Assembly (NCBI RefSeq): GCF_000282635.1
Contig: NZ_AKIW01000077.1
Coordinates: 62,001 to 126,000 of the forward strand
DNA: 64,000 bases
Source of the DNA: Variovorax sp. CF313
GTDB lineage: Bacteria > Pseudomonadota > Gammaproteobacteria > Burkholderiales > Burkholderiaceae_C
Direction: 5' to 3'
Shown here: piece by piece, positions 52,661-60,764 of the stretch
How positions within the stretch are numbered: the first letter of the stretch is position 1
Layout: every line of letters starts with the position of its first letter
Translations under genes and position numbers: made by a program
The notes under the pieces: generated by a model
Seen by the model: the letters and a program-made list of their open reading frames with translations, nothing else
Database searches by the model: none
Told to the model about the DNA's origin: nothing

Positions 52661-53585
52661 AGGCGCGTCTGATCATGTTTTTGATGTCTTCCTTAGACAA
52701 GGCCTTACGGTGGACCTGCCTCAGGCCGGCGGTGTCGGTCCACTCGAGCTTTCGGCCAGTGAAATCGGAAAGAGCGATCAGTCGTTGGGCGATCGATTCC
52801 TCATCGAGCTTGAAGACGCGACCAGGCGATCCTTCGGCATAGGCTACCGTCTCGAAGGCCAACGAGCTTTGGCCGTCTGCTTTGCGATTCCAGAAATCGA
52901 CTAAGGCATAGGCGAATACGCCGTCGTGCAGTGAAGCCTTTGGGCCGCGGCGGAAGGCGTATTGGCCCTTGTGGACTTCCTGTAGCAAGCCCAATTCGCC
53001 CAACAACGGCTCGGCGAAGTCCTCAGGAGATCCGCCGGCCGTGCGCGGTGCGTAGCTACGAAGACACGTCTCCAAGTCGCGCGAGATCGTCGAGGTCGAA
53101 AGGCGATGCTTCGGATCTAGCGTGCGAGCGTAGCGAGCCAAGGGCTCTTCGAGCTCTTGGCGCGTAAAGGTTGGTGCTGTCACGTGGTTAAACAGCCAAT
53201 GCCACGTCGTCGAACGAAAGCAGCGGCCGGCGAGTTGCCAATGCGAGAGCCACGCCGTCGACGGACTCTCGGCATAGGGGTCGAGTCCACCATCTTGCAG
53301 GATCTCACTGGCAATGCCGCCAATGCGAAATCCGGCGTCGACTTCACGCATGACGCCACATGCCAAAGCCCAATGCCGGATCGATGCAACCATGTTCTTG
53401 CCCACACCAAAGTCAGCGATAGCAGTCTCGCTGATGAATGTGGACTTGCGGATCAAGTCTCGTTCGCTCGCTTGGTCGAAGGCCTTCTTGAGCCACATTT
53501 GACGCAGAGGGAAGGTCTCATGACCCGAAAAGTGAGCCGGTATCTCCCCCTTCTCTGCCTTGCGCTTAGGAGACGTAGTTGCCAT
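52653..53585 (-). CDS. sspB: SspB, DUF4007-family DNA nickase component
   Basis: 310 residues starting MATTSPKRKAEKGEIPAHFS at 53585. HFSGHETFPLRQMWLKKAFD (about 18-37) and FGVGKNMVASIRHWA (about 57-71) are the diagnostic DUF4007 segments. SspB makes the site-specific nick that allows sulfur incorporation in one strand. It is first of the B-C-D unit; its promoter must lie in 53586-53900, where I see no clear -35/-10. The gene order B-C-D next to F-G-H matches the reported sspBCD-sspFGH cassette type, except that the two parts converge. Confidence 0.85.
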   Translation of the reverse strand: MATTSPKRKAEKGEIPAHFSGHETFPLRQMWLKKAFDQASERDLIRKSTFISETAIADFGVGKNMVASIRHWALACGVMREVDAGFRIGGIASEILQDGGLDPYAESPSTAWLSHWQLAGRCFRSTTWHWLFNHVTAPTFTRQELEEPLARYARTLDPKHRLSTSTISRDLETCLRSYAPRTAGGSPEDFAEPLLGELGLLQEVHKGQYAFRRGPKASLHDGVFAYALVDFWNRKADGQSSLAFETVAYAEGSPGRVFKLDEESIAQRLIALSDFTGRKLEWTDTAGLRQVHRKALSKEDIKNMIRRAYD

Positions 53586-53867
53586 TCAGTTCAATTTGTT
53601 GGTCTAGGGTCGGCGGACTGGAGGATGCCACCAGTTGAGTGTAGTCGCCATCACTGTAAGAAACAACAGTTCGAGTGGAGAGGGGCACGCCCTTGGGCTT
53701 CTCTCTGGCTCGTAACCCCGTGTATTTCCGAGGCGAAGACCTAATTAAAAGCGGCCGAGCCAACTCAACTATCGGTCGTGGAAGCACGTCATCCTAGCTA
53801 ACGGGTCCAAGTCCCCAGAGCGAATTCGCGCCGAGTCGAACGTCTCAAGGAGCGACGGCACTGCAAA

Positions 53868-53909
53868 GCATCACGCATCACGCATCACGCATCACGCATC
53901 ACGCATCAC
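53868..53909. repeat. six perfect tandem copies of the heptamer GCATCAC
   Basis: 42 bases made of exact 7-bp units, with no spacer. It lies in the gap between the defence island and the tRNA-Ser gene. It could be an iteron-like binding site or a slipped-strand expansion. Confidence 0.9.
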
Positions 53910-54003
53910 ATCCTATTCGCAGCGGAGAATCTGTGCGGAAACGGCAAAGTGTTGATTTCCATGGAATGCTGCCCCTCCCCCGCGTTCACACTGGACTGCA
54001 AGA

Positions 54004-54037
54004 ATAAAGCCGCTGCCCAGACGAGCAGCGGCTTTAT
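54004..54037. terminator. strong hairpin near island edge
   Basis: ATAAAGCCGCTGC pairs with GCAGCGGCTTTAT, with an 8-base loop. It is T-rich after the stem in both directions. On the minus strand it lies downstream of tRNA-Ser and probably terminates it. Confidence 0.7.
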
Positions 54038-54102
54038 GTGGGCTTTTATGTGGGACAGAATTGGAAAACCAATCTAAGCTGTTGATTTTCCTAGGGAATC
54101 GG

Positions 54103-54187
54103 CGGAGAGTGTGAGATTCGAACTCACGGACGCTTTCACGTCGGCAGTTTTCAAGACTGCTGGTTTAAACCACTCACCCAACTCTCC
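54103..54187 (-). tRNA. tRNA-Ser (anticodon TGA)
   Basis: An 85-base cloverleaf: acceptor GGAGAGT/ACTCTCC, anticodon stem GCAGT/ACTGC with loop CTTGAAA, long variable arm, and T arm GTGAG-TTCGAAT-CTCAC. The CCA is not encoded. The 3' end faces the defence island, so this gene is a candidate integration site. Confidence 0.92.
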
Positions 54188-54219
54188 GGAACCGTCGATT
54201 TTATGCCGACAGCGTTGCC

Positions 54220-55482
54220 CTACGCTTCATCGGGCAGGAACATCGCCTGCAGATCGCTCAGAAAATCCAGCCCTCGCTCGGTCGGCCACACGCGGAACAG
54301 GTCGCGCGCCACAAGCCCCTTGCGCTCGGCTTCTTCCAATCCACGCTGGATCGACGTCATCGCCAGCCCCGTGCGTTCGCTGAACTGCGGCAGCGTGAAG
54401 CCCTCCTTCAGCCGCAGCGCATTGAGCATGAATTCGAACGGCAGATCGGCCAGCGCCACCTCGTCGCTCTGCGACACGGCGGCGCCCGCGCGTGCGTTCT
54501 CCATGTACAGGCGTGGTTCGCGAAAGCGCACCTGGCGCACGATGCGGTGCGCAAAGCTCAGCTTGCTGTGCGCGCCGGCGCCAATGCCGAGGTAGTCGCC
54601 GAATTGCCAGTAGTTGAGGTTGTGCGCGCACTGGTGCCCATCGCGCGCATAGGCCGACACCTCGTAGCGCGACATGCCGGCCGCAGTGGTGCGCTCGGTG
54701 ATGCGGTCGAGCATGGCGTAGGCGATGTCGTCCTCGGGCAGGGTCGGCGGGAACTTGGCGAACCAGGTGTTGGGTTCGATGGTCAGGTGGTACACCGACA
54801 GGTGCGGCGGCGCGAGCGCCAGCGCCTGCGACAGATCAGCGTCCAGGCCCTCGAGCGTCTGGCCCGGCAGCGCGTACATCAGGTCGAGGTTGAAGGTGTC
54901 GAAGGTGCTCGCAGCCTCTTCGAGCGCGGCAATGGCCTGGGCGCGATCGTGCACACGGCCCAGCGCCTTCAGGTGCTCGTCGTTGAAGCTCTGCACGCCC
55001 ACCGACAGGCGCGTGACGCCGGCCGCGCGGTAGGCCCGGAAGCGATTGCGCTCGAAGGTGCCGGGGTTGGCTTCGAGCGTGATCTCGCAATCGGGCGTGA
55101 GCTTCAGGCGCGCACGCACATCGCCGAGCAGGCGGTCGATGGCTTGCGGCGAAAACAGGCTCGGCGTCCCGCCGCCGATGAAGATGGTGTGGACGGTGCG
55201 GCCCCAGATGAGCGGCAGCGCGGCATCGAGGTCGGCCACCAACGAATCGATGTACGCCTGCTCGGGAATGCCGTCGATCTCCGCTTCGCTCGCGGCGCGC
55301 CATTCGTGCGAGTTGAAGTCGCAGTACGGGCACTTGCGCAGGCACCACGGCAGGTGGATGTAGAGCGACAGCGGCGGCAGCGCGCTGAGCTGCAGCGGAC
55401 CGGGCCGCATCCAATGCAGCACGTCGTTGGCCTGCGGCGCTCCCGTGGACTGCGCCGGCTGGATCGGGAAGATGGTGGCCAT
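54220..55482 (-). CDS. hemW: radical SAM haem chaperone / oxygen-independent coproporphyrinogen III oxidase-like HemW
   Basis: 420 residues from MATIFPIQPAQS at 55482; the longer upstream frame runs antisense through rdgB. The radical-SAM cluster CLRKCPYC (Cys47, 51, 54) and FIGGGTPSLF are diagnostic of the HemN/HemW family. Cys spacing without the extra N-terminal Cys of true HemN, plus its place next to rdgB, favours HemW, which inserts haem rather than oxidising coproporphyrinogen. The C-terminal HemW domain (FEFMLNALRLKEGF) is present. Start and rdgB stop overlap by one base. Confidence 0.92.
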   Translation of the reverse strand: MATIFPIQPAQSTGAPQANDVLHWMRPGPLQLSALPPLSLYIHLPWCLRKCPYCDFNSHEWRAASEAEIDGIPEQAYIDSLVADLDAALPLIWGRTVHTIFIGGGTPSLFSPQAIDRLLGDVRARLKLTPDCEITLEANPGTFERNRFRAYRAAGVTRLSVGVQSFNDEHLKALGRVHDRAQAIAALEEAASTFDTFNLDLMYALPGQTLEGLDADLSQALALAPPHLSVYHLTIEPNTWFAKFPPTLPEDDIAYAMLDRITERTTAAGMSRYEVSAYARDGHQCAHNLNYWQFGDYLGIGAGAHSKLSFAHRIVRQVRFREPRLYMENARAGAAVSQSDEVALADLPFEFMLNALRLKEGFTLPQFSERTGLAMTSIQRGLEEAERKGLVARDLFRVWPTERGLDFLSDLQAMFLPDEA

Positions 55483-56081
55483 TACAGCCAGCGCTCGCGC
55501 ATCAGCGCCAACATGGCCTGCGCCGCGCGGCCGCGGTGGCTGTGGGCGTTCTTGACCTCGGGCGGCAGTTGGGCAAAGGTCTTGCCGAAGGCCGGCAGGT
55601 ACATGACGGGGTCGAAACCGAAGCCGTTGTCGCCAACGGGCGCGGGCGCGATCTCGCCGACGACGCGGCCGATGGCGATGAGCGGCTCGGGGTCGTCGTG
55701 GCTGCGCAACGCGACCAGCGTGCTCACGAGCGCGGCGCGGCGGTTGGCCACGCCGTCGAGTTGCTCGAGCAGCGCCTTCACATTGTTGGCATCGCCCTTG
55801 GGGTAGCCGAATTGCGTGGCGTAGTAGGCGGTGTCGACGCCCGGCAGGCCGCCGAAGGCATCGACGCAAAGGCCCGCGTCATCGGCGATGGCGGGCAGGC
55901 CAGTGGCGGCGCTGGCGTGGCGGGCCTTGGCCAGCGCGTTCTCCACGAAGGTGCGGAAAGGTTCTTCAGCCTCACCCACGCCCAGCGCCGACTGCGGCAC
56001 CAGGGTAACGGCCAGCCCTGCAAACAGTTGCTGGAGTTCGGCGAGCTTGCCTGCGTTGTTGGAAGCCAGAACCAGTTTCAT
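55482..56081 (-). CDS. rdgB: dITP/XTP pyrophosphatase RdgB
   Basis: 199 residues. It cleans non-canonical purine nucleotides (dITP, dHAPTP, XTP) from the pool. Seen: N-terminal LVLASNNAGKLAELQQL (SxNxxK motif), FVENALAKARHA, the metal-binding ADDAGLCVDA, and GDNGFGFDPVMYLP for substrate binding. The C-terminus HSHRGRAAQAM is the usual HR motif. Normal length. It lies in the order rph-rdgB-hemW, common in betaproteobacteria. Confidence 0.95.
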   Translation of the reverse strand: MKLVLASNNAGKLAELQQLFAGLAVTLVPQSALGVGEAEEPFRTFVENALAKARHASAATGLPAIADDAGLCVDAFGGLPGVDTAYYATQFGYPKGDANNVKALLEQLDGVANRRAALVSTLVALRSHDDPEPLIAIGRVVGEIAPAPVGDNGFGFDPVMYLPAFGKTFAQLPPEVKNAHSHRGRAAQAMLALMRERWL

Positions 56082-56084
56082 GAG

Positions 56085-56816
<732 letters not shown>

Positions 56817-56857
56817 TTGTTCGGGAATTGGAAAGAAAAAAGAAAAGCCGCGCGCGC

Positions 56858-57766
56858 TCAGGTCTTGCGTGCGGCGGAACGGCGAATGGCCTCGTTGATC
56901 TCGGCGATGGAGCGCTCGATGGCGTCTTCGTCGAGGTCGTCGATCTCGTTGTCCGACGCCGGCATGCCGGCCTGGATGGTCGAGGCGAACACGCCGTCTT
57001 CGATGGTCTCGGTGGACACGCCGCTGCGGTCGTCCGCGCTGTCGGGCATTTCCCATTCGAGCGCAATGAGCGTGACGTTGTCGCTGTGGGCACCGCCCTT
57101 GCGCAGGGCCATCTCGGCGAGGTCGGGAGCCGCATCGGACACGGGCTTGCCCGAGGAGAGTGTGTGCACGATCAATTCGTCGTCGAGCACGCCCCAGACA
57201 CCGTCGGAGCACAGCATGATGCGGTCGCCGCGCTGCAGCTGCAGCGGCGCCGCAATGTCGAACAGCGGCGTGGTCGGCGAGCCGAGGCATGTCAGCAGCA
57301 GGTTGCGGTTGACGGGCATGTCCGAGCTGTGCGGCTTGGGGCGTTCGGCGTGCGAGTGGTCGCGCGTGCGCACCAGCAGGCGGCCGTCGCGCACGACGTA
57401 CAGGCGCGAATCGCCGCAGTGCATCCATGTCGCGGTGGTGCCCTGGAGCACGGCCGCGACAACGGTGGTGCGCGGCGTGTCGAGCATGGCCTTGTGGCTC
57501 GCGTAGCGCATGATCTGCTGGTGCGCGGCCATGGCCGATTCGGCCAGGAAGGCCTTCACGTCCTTCACGGTCGGGCGGGCCTCGCGCTGGTAGAGCGCAG
57601 CGATGGTCTGCAGCGCCAGCTGCGCCGCGACCTCGCCTTCCGGATGGCCGCCCATGCCGTCGGCCAGCACGAACAGCCCCGATTCCCGCGTGTAGCAATA
57701 GCCCATGCGGTCTTCGTTCTTGAGACGCCCGCCCTTGCGGCTGACCTGGAAGACGGAGAATTTCAT
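56858..57766 (-). CDS. PP2C-family serine/threonine phosphatase
   Basis: 302 residues. Metal-binding motifs of bacterial PP2C enzymes: NEDRMGYC, VLADGMGGHPEGEVA, GDSRLYVVRDG, LCSDGVWGVL and SDNVTLIAL. An acidic/helical tail of 50 residues follows the catalytic core and is not part of the usual domain. It is encoded five bases downstream of the protein kinase gene, so the pair probably sets phosphorylation of shared targets. The same kinase-phosphatase arrangement between rph and yicC is, from memory, typical of Comamonadaceae. Confidence 0.93.
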   Translation of the reverse strand: MKFSVFQVSRKGGRLKNEDRMGYCYTRESGLFVLADGMGGHPEGEVAAQLALQTIAALYQREARPTVKDVKAFLAESAMAAHQQIMRYASHKAMLDTPRTTVVAAVLQGTTATWMHCGDSRLYVVRDGRLLVRTRDHSHAERPKPHSSDMPVNRNLLLTCLGSPTTPLFDIAAPLQLQRGDRIMLCSDGVWGVLDDELIVHTLSSGKPVSDAAPDLAEMALRKGGAHSDNVTLIALEWEMPDSADDRSGVSTETIEDGVFASTIQAGMPASDNEIDDLDEDAIERSIAEINEAIRRSAARKT

Positions 57767-57770
57767 GATG

Positions 57771-58778
57771 TCATGCGGGGCGCGTGGTGGGCGCAGCAGC
57801 CTTGGGCAGGCTCTTCTTGTCGAAAGAGCGGATGTTGTCGATCGACAGGCGCACTTTCTCGCCCACCGTGAGCTTGGTGTAGCGGCGCTCGCCTTCGCGG
57901 CTCAACTCCTTCTGCAGCGCGAAGACCGATTGCGGGCGCGACAGCGGGTCGAGCGACATGCACCATTCGACCACCTCGATCAGGTTGTCGGAGTACACGC
58001 CGCGCAGGCGCGACAGCGACAGGCTGAGCCGGTCTTTCTCGATTCGCCGCGGCGCATCGTTGGGCGGATAGCCCTGCATGCAGGCGTAGATGCAGGCGCC
58101 GATGGCGTAGATGTCGGTCCAGGGGCCCATCGACGAGTCGCGCCGGTACATCTCGGGGGCCGCGAAGCCGGGGGTGTACATGGGGCGGATGAAGATGCCT
58201 TCCTTGCTGAGCACTTCGCGCGCGGCGCCGAAATCGATCAGCACGGCGCGGTCGTCGTCGGTGACGAAGATGTTGGCCGGCTTGATGTCCAGGTGCAGCA
58301 TCTTGTACTGGTGGACGATGCGCAGGCCGCGCAGGATCTCGTCGAACAGCGAGCGGATGGTCGACTCGCGGAACACCTTCTGCTTTTTCAGGTCTCGCGC
58401 GGTGACCACGAAATCCTGCAGGGTCGCGCCCTCCAGGTAGTTCATGACCATGTAGACGGTCTCGTTCTCGCGGAAGAAGTTGAGCACGCTGACCACCGAG
58501 GCGTGCGAGATCTGCGCGAGCGAGCGGCCCTCCTCGAAGAAGCTCTTGAGCCCCAACCTGTAGAGCGACAATTTCTCGGGCGGCACTTGCGGCGCGAGCT
58601 CGCCGGGGCCTCGGGTGGCGAGCGACGACGGCAGGTATTCCTTGATGGCCACCTGCTGTCCGCTGGGGTCGATGGCGAGATAGACGACACCGAAACCACC
58701 TGCGGAAAGCCGGCGTACAACGCGGTAACCACCAATGACCGTATCGGGCAACAGGGGCGTAGGCTTGACCTTTGACAT
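57771..58778 (-). CDS. serine/threonine protein kinase
   Basis: 335 residues from MSKVKPTPLLPDTVI at 58778. Kinase motifs: glycine loop LSAGGFGVVYLA, Lys in VAIKEY, catalytic loop HLDIKPANIF (HLD in place of HRD) and IDFGAAR. The activation segment has TPGFAAPEMY. There is no transmembrane segment or extracellular sensor domain, so it is a soluble kinase with a short C-terminal tail. It is co-transcribed with the PP2C gene. Divergent from yicC with 91 bases between start codons, so the two promoters share this gap. Confidence 0.93.
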   Translation of the reverse strand: MSKVKPTPLLPDTVIGGYRVVRRLSAGGFGVVYLAIDPSGQQVAIKEYLPSSLATRGPGELAPQVPPEKLSLYRLGLKSFFEEGRSLAQISHASVVSVLNFFRENETVYMVMNYLEGATLQDFVVTARDLKKQKVFRESTIRSLFDEILRGLRIVHQYKMLHLDIKPANIFVTDDDRAVLIDFGAAREVLSKEGIFIRPMYTPGFAAPEMYRRDSSMGPWTDIYAIGACIYACMQGYPPNDAPRRIEKDRLSLSLSRLRGVYSDNLIEVVEWCMSLDPLSRPQSVFALQKELSREGERRYTKLTVGEKVRLSIDNIRSFDKKSLPKAAAPTTRPA

Positions 58779-58869
58779 AATCCGGGAGTTTCGCCCGAAG
58801 GCGATGGTGCGGCAAGCGAACGCCGTGCCGACGCCTCGGTGCATGCAAGCAAAACCACAGTGAGGCGCA

Positions 58870-59793
58870 ATGCCAGTTTACAGCATGACCGGCTACGCCA
58901 GCGGCCAGAACGGGTCCGCAGGCAGCCACTCCGAAGCCGATGCACGGCCTTCCGCCGGGGGCCGGCTCGGGGTCGAAATCCGCTCGGTCAACAGCCGCTT
59001 CCTCGATCTCACCTTCAAGTTGCCCGAGGAGCTGCGCCAGCATGAGACCGCGCTGCGCGAGCTGCTCACGGGCAAGCTCAAGCGCGGCAAGGTCGAGGTG
59101 CGCGCCGCCATCGAAAACACGGCCCAGGCCGGCGTGGTCGAGCCCTCCGTCAAGCTGCTCCAGCGGCTCAACGGGGTGCAGGACAGCATCAAGGCCTGGC
59201 TGCCCGCCGCGCGCGACCTGAGCGTGGCCGACGTGCTGCGCCTGGCCGGCGGTGACAGCGCCGCCCGCGGCGACTGGGGGCCCGACCTGATCGAGGTCGC
59301 CGGCAAGGCCCTCGAAGGCCTGATGTCGGCCCGCCAGCGCGAAGGCGCCCGGCTGGCGAAGATGCTCGAAGCCCACCTGGCCCAACTGCGCACCCTGGTG
59401 CAGCAGGCCGGTCCGCTGGTGCCGCAGCTGGTCGAACAGCAGCGCACCCGCTTCCTGGAGCGCTGGCAGGAGGCCATGGGCCTGACCGCCGGCACGGGCG
59501 GTACGCTGCCCGAGGCGGCCCAGGACCGCGCGCTGACCGAGGCCACCGCCTTTGCGATCCGCATCGACGTGGCCGAGGAGCTCACGCGGCTGAATTCACA
59601 CCTCGACGAGATCGAGCGGCTGCTCAAGAAGGGCGGCGAGATCGGCAAGCGCCTCGACTTCCTGATCCAGGAGCTGCACCGCGAGGCCAATACCCTGGGC
59701 TCGAAGTCGGCGGCGCTGGAACTCACGCGCATCGGCGTGGACATGAAGGTACTGATCGAGCAGATGCGCGAGCAGGTGCAGAACATCGAATGA
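58870..59793 (+). CDS. yicC: YicC-family endoribonuclease
   Basis: 307 residues. The N-terminal YicC domain (MTGYASGQNG, VEIRSVNSRFLDLTFKLPEE) and the C-terminal DUF1732 (VAEELTRLNSHLDEIERLLK, GKRLDFLIQELHREANTLGS) are both present. A 20-residue insertion after the MTGYA segment (Ser/Gly/Ala-rich) is longer than in E. coli. YicC proteins are stress-linked RNases. Its stop overlaps the gmk start (ATGA). Confidence 0.92.
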   Translation: MPVYSMTGYASGQNGSAGSHSEADARPSAGGRLGVEIRSVNSRFLDLTFKLPEELRQHETALRELLTGKLKRGKVEVRAAIENTAQAGVVEPSVKLLQRLNGVQDSIKAWLPAARDLSVADVLRLAGGDSAARGDWGPDLIEVAGKALEGLMSARQREGARLAKMLEAHLAQLRTLVQQAGPLVPQLVEQQRTRFLERWQEAMGLTAGTGGTLPEAAQDRALTEATAFAIRIDVAEELTRLNSHLDEIERLLKKGGEIGKRLDFLIQELHREANTLGSKSAALELTRIGVDMKVLIEQMREQVQNIE

Positions 59794-60428
59794 CGACGAG
59801 CGACAGAATGGACTACCCCGGCAACATCTTCGTGGTGGCGGCGCCCAGCGGCGCCGGCAAATCGAGCCTGGTCAAGGCGCTCATGGAACTCGACTCGGCC
59901 GTGCAGCCTTCGGTGTCGCACACGACCCGGTCGCCGCGCGGACAGGAAAAGCATGGCCGCGAGTACTTTTTTGCGTCACCGACGGAGTTCGACGCAATGA
60001 TCGCGGCCGACGGCTTCGTGGAGTGGGCACATGTGCACGGCCACCGCTATGGCACCTCCAAGAAGGCCATTGAGGAGCGGATCGCCCAGGGCGCGGACGT
60101 CATCCTCGAAATCGACTTCCAGGGCGCCCTGCAGATCCGCAAGACCTTTGCCAACGCGGTGATGATCTTCATCCTGCCCCCCAGCTGGGAGGAACTGCGC
60201 TCCCGGCTCGAACGGCGCGGCGAAGACAGCGCCTCGGTCATCGAATTGCGCCTGAAGAACGCCGCCGAAGAGATGGCCCGGGCGGGGGAATTCGACTTCG
60301 TTATAATCAACGAGTTATTTGAGCGCGCACTTTTCGATCTCAAGGCGATCGTCCACGCTCAGCGGCTCCGGTATTCCGCACAGCGCCGTGCCCGTGCCGA
60401 CACATTCGCCGCACTGAACATCCCCTGA
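59790..60428 (+). CDS. gmk: guanylate kinase
   Basis: 212 residues (a start at MDYPGN, six codons later, is possible). It converts GMP to GDP. P-loop APSGAGKSSLVK, then SVSHTTRSPRGQEKHGREYF for GMP binding, and VILEIDFQGALQIRK. Length normal. The order yicC-gmk-rpoZ-RelA/SpoT-type gene links nucleotide and ppGpp metabolism, as in many proteobacteria. Confidence 0.96.
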   Translation: MTTSDRMDYPGNIFVVAAPSGAGKSSLVKALMELDSAVQPSVSHTTRSPRGQEKHGREYFFASPTEFDAMIAADGFVEWAHVHGHRYGTSKKAIEERIAQGADVILEIDFQGALQIRKTFANAVMIFILPPSWEELRSRLERRGEDSASVIELRLKNAAEEMARAGEFDFVIINELFERALFDLKAIVHAQRLRYSAQRRARADTFAALNIP

Positions 60429-60467
60429 TATCCGAGTTCACCGCTCCCAGACCGAAAGATTCTCATC

Positions 60468-60671
60468 ATGGCCCGCATCACCGTCGAAGATTGCCTCGTC
60501 AATATTCCGAACCGTTTCCAGCTCGTCCTGGCCGCCACCTACCGTGCGCGCATGCTGAGCCAGGGCCATGCCCCCAAGATCGAGAGCAAGAACAAGCCCG
60601 CCGTGACCGCCCTGCGCGAAATCGCCGAAGGCAAGATCGGCCTCGAAATGCTCAAGAAGGTGCCGGGCTGA
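60468..60671 (+). CDS. rpoZ: RNA polymerase omega subunit
   Basis: 67 residues: MARITVEDCLVNIPNRFQLV, then AATYRARMLSQG, and KNKPAVTALREIAEGKIGLE, the standard omega sequence. It assists RNA polymerase assembly and forms part of the ppGpp site 1. A strong terminator follows, separating it from the RelA/SpoT-type gene. Confidence 0.96.
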   Translation: MARITVEDCLVNIPNRFQLVLAATYRARMLSQGHAPKIESKNKPAVTALREIAEGKIGLEMLKKVPG

Positions 60672-60694
60672 TCTGACGCAGCCCTGCAACGAAA

Positions 60695-60720
60695 AGGCAC
60701 CGCGAAGCGGTGCTTTTTTT
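60695..60720 (+). terminator. Rho-independent terminator after rpoZ
   Basis: GCACCGC, GAA loop, GCGGTGC, then seven T. Textbook structure. Confidence 0.92.
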
Positions 60721-60764
60721 ATGTCCGGACGCGTCCACAGAGCGGTCACGCTAAAGTGGTAGCC

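Larger units (their letters stand above)
53586..54102. other. gene-free stretch at the island edge
   Basis: 517 bases between sspB and tRNA-Ser. It holds the GCATCAC tandem repeat and one strong hairpin; short frames here have no protein character. No integrase gene is present. Confidence 0.6.

Noticed and set aside
35140..53585. BREX or DISARM assignment for the large ATPase genes
   Set aside because: No PglZ, PglX-type methylase or DISARM helicase is present; DUF4007 plus PAPS-reductase plus F-G-H order fits Ssp better.
53868..53909. CRISPR array
   Set aside because: Units are 7 bp with no spacers, and no cas genes are nearby.
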